Assembly (NCBI GenBank): GCA_003566995.1
Contig: PXBG01000083.1
Coordinates: 1-35,863, forward strand
Source: Syntrophobacteraceae bacterium
GTDB taxonomy: Bacteria; Desulfobacterota; Syntrophobacteria; Syntrophobacterales; Syntrophobacteraceae
Length of the DNA stretch: 35,863 bases
Direction of reading: 5' to 3'
The position numbers and the translations under genes were made by a program. Numbering within the stretch: the first letter of the stretch is position 1; each line of letters begins with the position of its first letter. The notes below the pieces were generated by a model, which was not told the origin of the DNA, did not search any database, and saw only the letters and a program-made list of their open reading frames with translations. Below, one piece after another: positions 7,925 through 15,281 of the stretch.

Positions 7925-8545
7925 ATGGAGGATTCCAACTTGTTTCCCCGGTTTGTTCTTCAGCTTCCCCCATGGATCGAACAATACATGGAAGATCCCC
8001 ACAGAACCTATGAAACCACTGAAGCGAGAATGGCCCTGGCCATCCGCCTGTCCCGGCTCAATGTGGATGAGGGCACGGGGGGGCCCTTTGCCGCAGCGGT
8101 GTTCGACCTTTCTGCGAAAAAACTCGTGGCCCCCGGTGTCAACCTGGTGCTCCACCACAACTGTTCCATCCTGCACGCGGAAATAGTGGCCATCATGCTG
8201 GCTCAAAAGGTCTTGGGCCGTCATGATCTGGGGGCTGACGAGAGCCGGTCCTTTGAATTGGTCGCCACCACAGAACCCTGTGCCATGTGCCTGGGGGCCG
8301 TTCCATGGTCCGGAGTGACCAGACTGGTGTGCGGAGCGAGGGATGAAGACGCCCGAAGCATCGGTTTTGAAGAAGGTTCCAAAACAAAAAACTGGGTTGA
8401 ATCTCTGGAAGAACGCAACATCACTGTCGTCAGAGACATTCAGCGGCAGGAGGCCAGAGCAGTTTTACGCCATTACATGGAAACAGGAGGCATCATTTAC
8501 AACAGCCGGTCACAGGATCTCTTTCGCAAGCGTTTTTCCGGGTGA
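7925..8545 (+). CDS. Cytidine/guanine-deaminase-fold nucleoside deaminase
   Basis: A 206-residue zinc-dependent deaminase of the CMP/dCMP deaminase superfamily. The zinc and proton-shuttle motif HAE is at residues 84-86 (ILHAEIVAIMLAQ), and the second zinc motif PCAMC at 118-122. The following LGAVPWSGV resembles guanine deaminases (GuaD type) and TadA-like enzymes. It is longer than TadA or Bacillus GuaD (about 150-170 residues), with extra N-terminal residues. The likely substrate is a free purine or pyrimidine base, but this cannot be settled from sequence. The ATG at 7925 lies 22 bases after the FRG gene; the frame is open further upstream, inside that gene, but that part is out-of-frame overlap and not protein-like. 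Probable co-transcription with FRG and arfB. Confidence 0.88.
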   Translation: MEDSNLFPRFVLQLPPWIEQYMEDPHRTYETTEARMALAIRLSRLNVDEGTGGPFAAAVFDLSAKKLVAPGVNLVLHHNCSILHAEIVAIMLAQKVLGRHDLGADESRSFELVATTEPCAMCLGAVPWSGVTRLVCGARDEDARSIGFEEGSKTKNWVESLEERNITVVRDIQRQEARAVLRHYMETGGIIYNSRSQDLFRKRFSG

Positions 8546-8575
8546 CACCCAACATTAGCGGACCGATTGATCAGC

Positions 8576-9001
8576 ATGATTTCAGTGAACGAAAACATCT
8601 CCATAGACGAGCAGGAAATCGAGGAAGATTTTGTACTGGCATCGGGCCCCGGAGGGCAAAAGGTCAATAAGGTGGCCACAGCCGTTCAACTGCGCTTTCA
8701 CGTGGTGAAGTCCCCCTCACTCCCTGAAGCCGTTAAAAACCGCCTTCTGAAACTGGCACACAACCGAATCACCAAAGATGGCGTCCTCATCATCAACGCC
8801 CGATCCCACCGCACTCAGGAGCAGAATCGCAGAGAGGCCAGGGAACGCCTCGCTGCCCTGATCGCGAAAGCAACGGTGGTCGGGAAGCCGCGGATCAGAA
8901 CGAGGCCAGGCCGGGCGGCAAAGGAAAGAAGGCTCGAGGACAAACAGAAAAGAGCCAATCTCAAAAAGTCCCGGAAACACATTCCAAAAAACGAACATTA
9001 A
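8576..9001 (+). CDS. arfB: Alternative ribosome-rescue factor ArfB (YaeJ/ICT1 family)
   Basis: A 141-residue peptidyl-tRNA hydrolase, the same length as E. coli ArfB, that frees ribosomes stalled on mRNA ends. The GGQ catalytic motif is at residues 26-28 within ASGPGGQKVNKVATAV, directly after a short N-terminal segment, as in ArfB and unlike full-length release factors. The C-terminal tail is Lys/Arg-rich (RRLEDKQKRANLKKSRKH), matching the tail that inserts in the empty mRNA channel. The ATG at 8576 is preferred; a TTG at 8567 is an alternative. Its stop overlaps by four bases that of the convergent KamA-family gene. Confidence 0.93.
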   Translation: MISVNENISIDEQEIEEDFVLASGPGGQKVNKVATAVQLRFHVVKSPSLPEAVKNRLLKLAHNRITKDGVLIINARSHRTQEQNRREARERLAALIAKATVVGKPRIRTRPGRAAKERRLEDKQKRANLKKSRKHIPKNEH

Positions 9002-10041
9002 CTTCGCATCAAATTCCTCAGAGAAAAAGATTCCCCCGGCAAAAGAGGATAGCTGCAGTTCTCTCCTTTGAAACCTCTCAAAACCATGGCATCCTCCCTC
9101 AATTCCTCCACACACTGAGGCAGCAGGGGAATTTTTCCATGTCCCCCGGGCAGGTCGATGACAAACTGGGGCATGGCGAGGCCCGACACGCGATTCCTCA
9201 GACCCTTCAAAATTTCCAGTCCCCTGCTGACGGGAGTCCTGAAATGGGAGGTGGAACGGGTGAGGTCCATCTGAAGGAGGTAATAGGGCCGCACACGCAT
9301 GGTGAGAAGGTTCTGAAAGAGTTCCCCCAGAGTGTCCCCATCGTCGTTGACACCTTTCAAGAGAACGGTCTGGCTTCCAAGGGGAATTCCCGCGTCCGCA
9401 AGGCACTCACAGGCGCGTCTGGACTCCCCGTTGATTTCCCGGGGATGATTGAAATGAAGGTTCAAAAAAACAGGATGGTGCCTGGCAAGGAGATCTGCAA
9501 GATCCCCCTGAATTCCTTGAGGCAGCACGCAGGGAAGGCGACTGCCGATGCGAATGATCTGTATGTGGCGAATGGAGCGCAAGGAGAAAAGAATTCTTTC
9601 CAGACGTTCCAGGGGAAGCAACAGGGGATCTCCACCCGAAAGGAGAACGTCCCGGATTTCTTCGTGACGGGAGATGTACTGAAGCCCTTTCTCCAAATCC
9701 TCCTCCGTGAGGGGAACAGGATTTTTCCACCTTCTCTTGCGCGTGCAAAAGCGGCAATGCATGGCGCATTCATGAGAGACGAGCCAAAGGACACGATTGG
9801 CGTACCTGTGCACCAGATTGGGAACAGGCGACAAAGCCTCCTCTGCAAGGGGATCCTCGTAACCATCCCCATCCTGCAGTTCCGCCACAAGGGGGACCAT
9901 CTGCTTGCCGATGGCATCCCCGCTGTGCTCCATCAACTGGCTGTAATGTCTGGTGGTGCGAAAGGGAAATTCCTCCACCACGCGCCGGATGGACTCCCTT
10001 TCCAGGAACGGAAGCGCATTCAATTCCTGCTGTATCCTCAT
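8998..10041 (-). CDS. KamA/EpmB family radical SAM aminomutase
   Basis: A 347-residue member of the lysine 2,3-aminomutase family. The radical SAM cysteines are Cys92, Cys96 and Cys99 (ECAMHCRFCTRKR), and the PLP-binding lysine is near Lys303 in DLPGGHGKIPLLP. The length matches EpmB (about 340 residues) better than clostridial KamA (about 415), since the long C-terminal zinc/multimer region is absent. It probably interconverts alpha- and beta-lysine, either for EF-P modification or another beta-lysine use; no epmA or efp gene is in this window to decide. It follows yhbY on the minus strand, 78 bases downstream. Confidence 0.92.
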   Translation of the reverse strand: MRIQQELNALPFLERESIRRVVEEFPFRTTRHYSQLMEHSGDAIGKQMVPLVAELQDGDGYEDPLAEEALSPVPNLVHRYANRVLWLVSHECAMHCRFCTRKRRWKNPVPLTEEDLEKGLQYISRHEEIRDVLLSGGDPLLLPLERLERILFSLRSIRHIQIIRIGSRLPCVLPQGIQGDLADLLARHHPVFLNLHFNHPREINGESRRACECLADAGIPLGSQTVLLKGVNDDGDTLGELFQNLLTMRVRPYYLLQMDLTRSTSHFRTPVSRGLEILKGLRNRVSGLAMPQFVIDLPGGHGKIPLLPQCVEELREDAMVLRGFKGENCSYPLLPGESFSLRNLMRS

Positions 10042-10119
10042 GGGTTTTCCGCGTGAACGTTTGCAAAGTGGAATGGAAATGGTTTGATGACTTCACTGCA
10101 TCAAGTCCTGCGGGCCGTC

Positions 10120-10434
10120 TCAGTCACTTCTTTTCACAGGGAGGTGAATTTTCCTCCTTTCCTGTTGGGGATGCTCCCGATAGAAAATCACCATGTTTCC
10201 GACCTTCCCCACTTCCTCCCCTTCCAGTTCATGGGAAATGGCCTGAGAAAAAACCTCTTTTTTTTCCTGGTGATCCTGAAATTTCACCTTGATCAATTCA
10301 TGGGAGAACAAAGCTCTGTCGATGTCAGCAAACACACGGTCTGTGAGGCCGTTCTTTCCTATTTGGACAACGGGCTTGAGATGGTGGGCCAGGCCCTTGA
10401 GGTACTGTCTTTGAAAACTGCTGAGAGAGGTCAT
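10120..10434 (-). CDS. yhbY: YhbY-like CRM-domain RNA-binding protein
   Basis: A 104-residue protein almost entirely made of one CRM (YhbY) domain. The N-terminal SSFQRQYLKGLAHHLKPVVQIGKNGLT has the GxxG-type loop GKNG (residues 26-29), followed by the helix DRVFADIDRALFSHELIKVKF. YhbY proteins bind the pre-50S ribosome and take part in assembly. A short basic tail (about 10 residues) follows the domain. It begins 95 bases downstream of the lipoprotein gene and precedes the KamA-family gene on the same strand. Confidence 0.92.
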   Translation of the reverse strand: MTSLSSFQRQYLKGLAHHLKPVVQIGKNGLTDRVFADIDRALFSHELIKVKFQDHQEKKEVFSQAISHELEGEEVGKVGNMVIFYREHPQQERRKIHLPVKRSD

Positions 10435-10529
10435 GAATCATCCTTGGCAGCTTGAAACGCCACAACATCCACTCATGCCGCGGGATGGGGTGATGTGTGA
10501 AACCGCTTGCTGCTTCCTGTCAAAATTTC

Positions 10530-10802
10530 TTAAAATTTCCAAATGCCTTTGATTCCAAGAGACTGGTTGTCCAGGGGTCCCGCTCCCCGTTTTTCATATT
10601 TTTCCAGAGTATCCTCTTCCAGGTACTCAGGCTTGCCCACACGAAGCTTCATGTCCTGCCTCGAATCCCGGTGGAGCACTCCGGGATCAGGCGTCCCGGG
10701 GACTCTGGGTGGGGGAGAACCAGCACACCCAACCAGAAAAAGCAGGAAAAGCAGCAGGAAAACACCATGGACAGTTCCAGCATAGAAGGATTCTCTCTTC
10801 AT
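10530..10802 (-). CDS. Small lipoprotein, unknown function
   Basis: A 90-residue protein with a typical lipoprotein signal: MKRESFYAG, a Leu/Phe-rich core, and lipobox LVGC followed by AGSPPP. The mature part is about 65 residues, Pro-rich at first and then charged, with no known domain. The ATG at 10802 gives a normal signal peptide; the longer open frame up to 10838 would place 12 charged residues before it. It is the first gene of a possible lipoprotein-yhbY-kamA transcription unit. The mature N-terminus Ala-Gly-Ser after Cys suggests outer-membrane sorting, by Lol rules known for other Gram-negatives. Confidence 0.75.
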   Translation of the reverse strand: MKRESFYAGTVHGVFLLLFLLFLVGCAGSPPPRVPGTPDPGVLHRDSRQDMKLRVGKPEYLEEDTLEKYEKRGAGPLDNQSLGIKGIWKF

Positions 10803-11083
10803 GCTCACCACCCTTTCATTGATTTCCAGATCCTGCACCAGGATCTACTCATGGGATTTTCTGGAAAGGATTCATCATCTTGAAAACAACGGCGATGACT
10901 CCATCACATAACCCAATTGACCAGGGTTTTCCAGCCGCATTTGGCCCGGGGAAAAAATTGGAACCGGAAGGAACTTTTCCGGGCTGTAATTTTCCGGGAT
11001 GACGCTGGACCTCTTTTTTCTGACTTCAAAAAAAAACTTCAAGGGGGACATTTCATTTGCTCACTACACTTCAAAAAAATTTG
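10803..11083. other. Gene-free spacer with small repeats
   Basis: No coding frame is convincing here. The stretch holds an inverted repeat CCGGAA-N7-TTCCGG (10964-10982) and two copies of TTTTCCGGG (10975-10983 and 10990-10998). A promoter for the minus-strand lipoprotein gene is expected here but I cannot point to one. The tRNA-Phe promoter follows. Confidence 0.4.
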
Positions 11084-11112
11084 TTGACAGCATGGGATTA
11101 TTTGGGTAGTAA
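11084..11112 (+). promoter_or_regulatory. Promoter of tRNA-Phe
   Basis: TTGACA (11084-11089), 17 bases, TAGTAA (11107-11112). The predicted start point is a few bases upstream of the tRNA 5' end at 11128, as is usual for single tRNA genes. Confidence 0.8.
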
Positions 11113-11127
11113 AGACAGCACCGAAAC

Positions 11128-11203
11128 GGCGAGGTAGCTCAGTCGGTAGAGCAGTGGACTGAAAATCCTCGTGTCCTCAGTTCGATTCTGAGCCTCGCCA
11201 CCA
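11128..11203 (+). tRNA. tRNA-Phe (GAA)
   Basis: A full cloverleaf is present: acceptor GGCGAGG/CCTCGCC, D stem GCTC/GAGC, anticodon loop CTGAAAA with anticodon GAA at 11161-11163, T arm CTCAG-TTCGATT-CTGAG, and an encoded CCA (11201-11203). The anticodon stem GTGGA/TCCTC has a U-U mismatch at positions 28-42. It has its own promoter and terminator. Confidence 0.97.
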
Positions 11204-11210
11204 GAAGATC

Positions 11211-11250
11211 AAGGGATTGCGGCCCACAAGGCTCAATCCCTTTTTCTTTT
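11211..11250 (+). terminator. Rho-independent terminator of tRNA-Phe
   Basis: A stem AAGGGATTG/CAATCCCTT with an inner GGCC/GGCT extension is followed by TTTTTCTTTT (11241-11250). It lies eight bases after the tRNA CCA and stops transcription before the convergent greA-like gene. Confidence 0.85.
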
Positions 11251-11272
11251 AGGAGTCTTTTGACCATTTCCC

Positions 11273-11749
11273 CTAGAACGAAATGGAGATGACGCGGTAA
11301 ATTCGGATTCCTGCCGGGGTGTATACGGTGACTTCATCCCCTTCAAATCGTCCCATGAGCGACTGCCCAACAGGGGACTGCACGGAAAGCTTTCCCACGG
11401 AAACATTGGATTCAAAAGGTCCCACCAGTTCGTAACGGAAGGTTTCGCCCGTTTCCACATTCCTGATTTCCGCAATGGTTCCAAAGCCCACCTGCCGCAA
11501 CGCAAACTTTCTCCCCACAAACACCTCACACTGGTGAAGCTTGTGTTCCAGCTCCTGAATGCGGCGCATGAGCACCACGTGCCGCTCTCTGGCCACCAGG
11601 TAAGACTGGTTGTCCACCTTCACGCCATAGCTGCGTGCCTCCTGAAGATCCTCCATGACCTGTGGACGGACCACGCCCCTCAGATGTGCCAGTTCTCTCA
11701 AAAGCCTTCGATAACCGGTGCGGGTGATGGGTACTTTTTCCATATGCAA
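11273..11749 (-). CDS. GreA/GreB-family factor with altered catalytic tip
   Basis: A 158-residue transcript-cleavage-factor-like protein with both Gre domains: an N-terminal coiled coil (to about residue 75) and a C-terminal FKBP-like domain with VQSPVGQSLMGRFEGDEVTVYTP. In E. coli GreA the coiled-coil tip GDLKENAEY carries the catalytic Asp41 and Glu44. The aligned tip here reads GVKVDNQSY (residues 42-50), so Asp41 is Val43 and Glu44 is Asp46. One acidic residue is therefore lost. It may still bind the RNA polymerase secondary channel without stimulating RNA cleavage, as Gfh1 of Thermus does. It lies five bases downstream of the Nudix gene. No strong ribosome binding site is seen, suggesting translational coupling; Met3 is an alternative start. 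Confidence 0.9.
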   Translation of the reverse strand: MHMEKVPITRTGYRRLLRELAHLRGVVRPQVMEDLQEARSYGVKVDNQSYLVARERHVVLMRRIQELEHKLHQCEVFVGRKFALRQVGFGTIAEIRNVETGETFRYELVGPFESNVSVGKLSVQSPVGQSLMGRFEGDEVTVYTPAGIRIYRVISISF

Positions 11750-11754
11750 AACAA

Positions 11755-12309
11755 TCAGCTGAAAAAATCCTTGGGAATCCTTCCCCTGTCCTGCATGAGC
11801 TGAAAACGGGAGAGGCCGATCACGGTCTTTCCATCGCGGATGCGGCCCTCCAGCATGAGATCGTGAACTTCGCCGAGGAGGAGCGTCTCCACCGAAGCGA
11901 TCTCATCAATGTCCTGGGCTTGAGACAATCGCCTCAAACCTGAGGCAGCATAAATTCGAATCACTTCATTGGAGTAGCCGATGGCGGGGAAATAGGTGAA
12001 AATGTGAATGATTCTGTCCGGTTCATATCCCGTTTCCTCCAGGAGCTCTCTTAGGGCGCAACGCTCCGGATCTTCCCCCGGATCTGCCTTGCCCGCGGGA
12101 ATTTCGAGCGTCTCCTCACCAATGGCGTAACGCCATTGACGAACCATGAGGATTCTCTCCTCGTCCAAGAAAGGAATCACGGCGGCCGCCTCGGGATGAT
12201 CTATTTTCATCCTTTCAGTGACCCTCCCCGTTCGAAGTTTGACCGTGTCGAGTTGTGCCGTGAAGTGCTTGGCGAAGATCATGCTGAGGGTTCGAATTTT
12301 TTCTTCCAT
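11755..12309 (-). CDS. Nudix hydrolase, ADP-ribose pyrophosphatase type
   Basis: A 184-residue Nudix enzyme with a perfect Nudix box at residues 73-95 (G73, E79, REL at 87-89, EE at 91-92, G94), preceded by the VRQWRYAIGEETLEIPAG segment typical of ADP-ribose pyrophosphatases (NudF/YffH group). Such enzymes cleave ADP-ribose or related nucleoside diphosphate sugars to AMP and a sugar phosphate. The conserved downstream IGYSNEVIRIYAA also fits. The ATG at 12309 is chosen by family start; a weak AAGGTG lies upstream. It is upstream of, and almost abuts, the GreA-like gene, so both are probably on one transcript. Confidence 0.93.
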   Translation of the reverse strand: MEEKIRTLSMIFAKHFTAQLDTVKLRTGRVTERMKIDHPEAAAVIPFLDEERILMVRQWRYAIGEETLEIPAGKADPGEDPERCALRELLEETGYEPDRIIHIFTYFPAIGYSNEVIRIYAASGLRRLSQAQDIDEIASVETLLLGEVHDLMLEGRIRDGKTVIGLSRFQLMQDRGRIPKDFFS

Positions 12310-12888
12310 AGAGCAAGGTTCACCTTTTCAAGAGTTTGAAGCCAAAAAGGGCCCAACACCAGCCCCCGTGAAAATGTGTTGAAAGCAACGGAAAAATACA
12401 CAGTGCCACAACAAAGGACAGTGAAGACCATTCAGTGGATTTTCATCATGCCTCGGACCATGAATGGAGCAAGGGTCCAGTCCCTTTGACGAGAAATGAA
12501 GCGCGCATTTCATGTCCCATGGCAAATTTTACTCCCATGGCCATTGCCATGAAAAGTCCGCGGCCCTGTTTTTCCCATTTTGACAGCCACTCCGAGGTTT
12601 CACAGCCCTTCACCGGGCATCTTTTGGGGTGTCCCAGCAAATGGGAAAGCCATGTGCGTAAAACATCAAAGAGAAGATTGGCAGAAAGCCGGGCTTTTGA
12701 GGCAACCTGCTCACGGCGGTGTAAATGGAAAAGGCTTCATCTTAGGGGGAAAGCTGGGGGGCAAGGAACCGGAGAACTTTCATGCCCAAAAAGGGCATCC
12801 TGAAAAAAAGAAAGACAAGGCACTGAAGAGCCGGCTCAGGCACAAACGTGCACGCCATCTTCAACGGTTGGTCACACGGTCATACAAT
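12310..12888. other. About 580 bases with no recognisable gene
   Basis: Short open frames exist on both strands but none has a protein-like composition, a ribosome binding site or a family I recognise. An imperfect hairpin is possible between TTTCATG/CATGGCAA (12508-12525) and TTGCCATGAAA (12544-12554). The region may hold the promoter of the Nudix-greA unit, or decayed sequence downstream of the Min cluster. I see nothing else in it. Confidence 0.4.
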
Positions 12889-13159
12889 TCAGGATCCTGT
12901 GGGAACCCTGAACACACGGGATGCTTCATCCCCGCCTGCCGGAGGGTAAAAGGCAACGCTCATCGCCCTTCAACACCTCGTCCCACCTGGAACCGACCCC
13001 ATCCACCACGATGAGCTTCACTTCGGTCGGCATTTCCAGTTTGCGGGCAACACCCAGCACGGCCTGTCCGGGCTCCATGCCCACAGAATGCCCGGCTGCT
13101 CCATCATACCCGGGCACATGCTTCCTCAGGTTGACGGCCAGCATCACCCGAACGGACAT
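12889..13159 (-). pseudogene. MoaD/ThiS-like sulfur carrier, frameshifted
   Basis: From the ATG at 13159 (AAGGAGG seven bases upstream) the frame encodes a ubiquitin-like MoaD/ThiS-type protein: MSVRVMLAVNLRKHVPGYDG, a central VGMEPGQAVLGVARKLEMP and VKLIVVDG, then VLKGDE. There the frame changes. Read straight on, it ends in RCLLPSGRRG with a stop at 12926. Skipping one base near 12958 gives VAFYPPAGGDEA, the expected family ending with the Gly-Gly needed for thiocarboxylation, and runs to a stop at 12889. So one extra base has broken the gene, by mutation or sequencing error. Even the restored frame has 13 residues after Gly-Gly, which would have to be removed. It follows minE by 16 bases, so it belongs to the min transcript. 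Confidence 0.75.
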
Positions 13160-13175
13160 GTTGAGGCCTCCTTGC

Positions 13176-13448
13176 TCACCGGGTGCATTCGGTACGGCGA
13201 TGCACGCGTTTCACCTGCACGTTGGACACGAGGGCCGTGTATTCTTTCCCCTGCTCGAAATCCACCTTGATGGTGTCCGTGTCGATCTCCATGTAGCGGC
13301 TGAGCACCGTGAGAATGTCGTTTTTGAGGGCCTCCATCATGTCAGGTGTCAAATCCAGGCGGTCATGCATCAAGACAAACTGCATGCGTTTTTTGGCCTC
13401 CTGACCGCTCGGCCTGTCTCCAAAGAAGCGCTTGATCGCTTTCAACAT
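13176..13448 (-). CDS. minE: Cell division topological specificity factor MinE
   Basis: A 90-residue MinE, normal length. It stimulates MinD ATPase and drives pole-to-pole oscillation that restricts the MinC inhibitor to cell poles. The N-terminal amphipathic helix MLKAIKRFFGDR targets the membrane; the KKRMQFVLMHDRLDLTPD segment is the MinD-interacting contact region, followed by the dimerisation domain with MEIDTDTIKVDFE. The ATG at 13448 is set by an excellent AGGAGG eight bases upstream; the open frame extends upstream to 13517 inside minD but those codons are shadow. Gap to minD is 13 bases. Confidence 0.96.
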   Translation of the reverse strand: MLKAIKRFFGDRPSGQEAKKRMQFVLMHDRLDLTPDMMEALKNDILTVLSRYMEIDTDTIKVDFEQGKEYTALVSNVQVKRVHRRTECTR

Positions 13449-13461
13449 GATACGGTCCTCC

Positions 13462-14256
13462 TCATTGGCCCGAGAAAAGCTTTCTGAAAAAGTCGCGAAA
13501 ACCCACTTCCTTGCCATCGCTGTGGGGAACGTCCTCCCCGTTCAATCGAGCTGCAATTCCCTGAAAAGCTGTTCCAGCCCTGCTGTTTCTGTCGTGCACG
13601 AGAGGAACACCCCGGTTTGTGGAAACCACCACATCCTCACTTTCAGGCACGATTCCCAGCAGAGGGATGGCCAGAAGGGAAACGATGTCTTCGGTGGACA
13701 TCATGTCCCCCTTCTTCACCATTCTGTCATTGAGGCGATTCACGATGAGATGAACATCACGAAGCATGCTCGCCTCCAGAAGACCGATTACCCTGTCCGC
13801 ATCGCGAATGGCTGAAACCTCGGGTGTGGTGACGACGATGGCAAGCTGGGCCCCTGCGATGGCGTTCTTGAAGCCATGCTCGATCCCCGCGGGGCAGTCA
13901 ATGAAGACGTAATCGAATTCCTTTGCCAGTTCCTCGCACAACCCCTTCATCTGCTCAGGCTGAACCGAGTCCTTGTCGCGCGTCTGGGCCGAAGGAATGA
14001 CGCACAGATTCCCCAGCTTTCGATCCCTTATCATTGCCTGTTCTTTGCGGCACCGCCCCTCGATGATGTCCACGAGATTATAAACGATGCGGTTCTCGAG
14101 CCCCATGACCACATCCAGGTTTCTGAGGCCGATGTCTCCGTCAATGAGCACAACACTGTGTTTTTTCTTTGCGAGGGCGGTACCAATGTTGGCGACGGTC
14201 GTTGTTTTGCCGACACCACCTTTGCCGGAAGTGACCACAATTGTTCTGCCAGCCAT
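13462..14256 (-). CDS. minD: Septum site-determining ATPase MinD
   Basis: A 264-residue ParA-family ATPase with the deviant Walker A motif KGGVGKTT (residues 12-19), the switch segment DGDIGLRNLD, the FDYVFIDCPAGIE Walker B region, and a C-terminal membrane-targeting amphipathic helix GFRDFFRKLFSG. ATP-bound MinD dimerises on the membrane and recruits MinC. The ATG at 14256 (MAGRTIVVTSGKGG) fits the family; an in-frame ATG at 14268 would add four residues. It follows minC after 133 bases, a gap that may contain an internal promoter, and precedes minE closely. Confidence 0.97.
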   Translation of the reverse strand: MAGRTIVVTSGKGGVGKTTTVANIGTALAKKKHSVVLIDGDIGLRNLDVVMGLENRIVYNLVDIIEGRCRKEQAMIRDRKLGNLCVIPSAQTRDKDSVQPEQMKGLCEELAKEFDYVFIDCPAGIEHGFKNAIAGAQLAIVVTTPEVSAIRDADRVIGLLEASMLRDVHLIVNRLNDRMVKKGDMMSTEDIVSLLAIPLLGIVPESEDVVVSTNRGVPLVHDRNSRAGTAFQGIAARLNGEDVPHSDGKEVGFRDFFRKLFSGQ

Positions 14257-14389
14257 GATGTTTCCCATCCATAGAGTGGAATTGTTGAAATTTGGATTTT
14301 ACATTGAATCCGGTGCGCTGCAGGAGAAGAAGGTCAACTGAAAGCAGGTTCTTCTCAAAACAAAAAACGGAATCTCCTGAAGGAGTGGC

Positions 14390-15043
14390 TCACACTGTCA
14401 GAACTTCGATGGATTCACCTCTCACTTCGGCCACCTCGTAGCGCTTTGGAACGGGCTTTCTTCCCCGGGGGGGCACAGCCACCATATCCGCTATGCGCAG
14501 TTGATTGGGTTCCATGCTGAGAGCCCAGATCCTCGCCTGCCGATTGCCGGCGGCACCCGCGTGGGCCAGCCCCCTGAGGCTCCCGAACACGACCACATCC
14601 CCATAAGCGATCACTTCCGCACCGGGATTCACATCCCCGAGAACAAGGCAATCGGACTGAGAAACAATCCTGGCCCCCGATCTGCAAGTGTGCCGAACGA
14701 TGAGAGGCACCGCCTCCACTTCCCGGGATGGGGCTGGAGGCGCAGCAGCTTTCTCACGACGCTCCGTGAACAGTGAAAACCCCTCTTTGAGCTTGATTTC
14801 CACAAGCCCTGCCCCGCAGCTTTCTTTCAGAAGATGGTCGATGGATTGAATTTCGTCGATGGAAAGCAGGGTGAATCGCAGGTCCAGCACCATCCTGGTG
14901 AAACGAAAAAAGTCTCGGGAGTTTTCAAGGCGGTTCTTCAGATAGGCAAAAACTTCTCCAAAGGAGGCCGACTCTTCGGGCAGGAGCACAAACCCTTCAC
15001 GGTTCGCTTTTATCTGGATGGGAATGAATTCTTGATTTTCCAT
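14390..15043 (-). CDS. minC: Septum site-determining protein MinC
   Basis: A 217-residue MinC that blocks FtsZ polymerisation at the poles. The N-terminal FtsZ-binding domain spans roughly residues 1-95. After a Pro/Ala-rich linker, the C-terminal beta-helix domain contains the hallmark RSGARIVSQSDCLVLGDVNP and DVVVFGSLRGLAHAGAAGN. The ATG at 15043 (MENQEFIPIQIKAN) matches where the family starts, but it has no clear ribosome binding site; in-frame ATG 15094 and GTG 15109 are alternatives, the former directly behind GGGGAG. First gene of the minC-minD-minE cluster on the minus strand. Confidence 0.95.
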   Translation of the reverse strand: MENQEFIPIQIKANREGFVLLPEESASFGEVFAYLKNRLENSRDFFRFTRMVLDLRFTLLSIDEIQSIDHLLKESCGAGLVEIKLKEGFSLFTERREKAAAPPAPSREVEAVPLIVRHTCRSGARIVSQSDCLVLGDVNPGAEVIAYGDVVVFGSLRGLAHAGAAGNRQARIWALSMEPNQLRIADMVAVPPRGRKPVPKRYEVAEVRGESIEVLTV

Positions 15044-15281
15044 GGGTTTATGTGTTCGGATTTTTGAGTTTGTCCCGCGTTTTGCCCGGATCATCTCCCC
15101 TTTTGACACTCTGGTTCCTGCTGATGCTCAACGGATGAAATTTCGCTTTTTTCCTCCGCCCCCGCCTCTCAGCATCAAGGGACCCCCCCAACTCATCACT
15201 CCAGGCCATGCAAAACTTTCGGGCGTTTTCGAGACTTCCTGAGCCGACTCTCCAAAAGGCGATTCTCCCCGGCACCTTCAT

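Noticed and set aside
9139-10056. Plus-strand open frame opposite the KamA-family gene
   Set aside because: The minus strand encodes a radical SAM enzyme with all expected motifs; the plus frame is a shadow.
12435-13014. Overlapping open frames in the 12.3-12.9 kb gap
   Set aside because: No ribosome binding site, no recognisable family, and part of one lies antisense to the MoaD-like gene.
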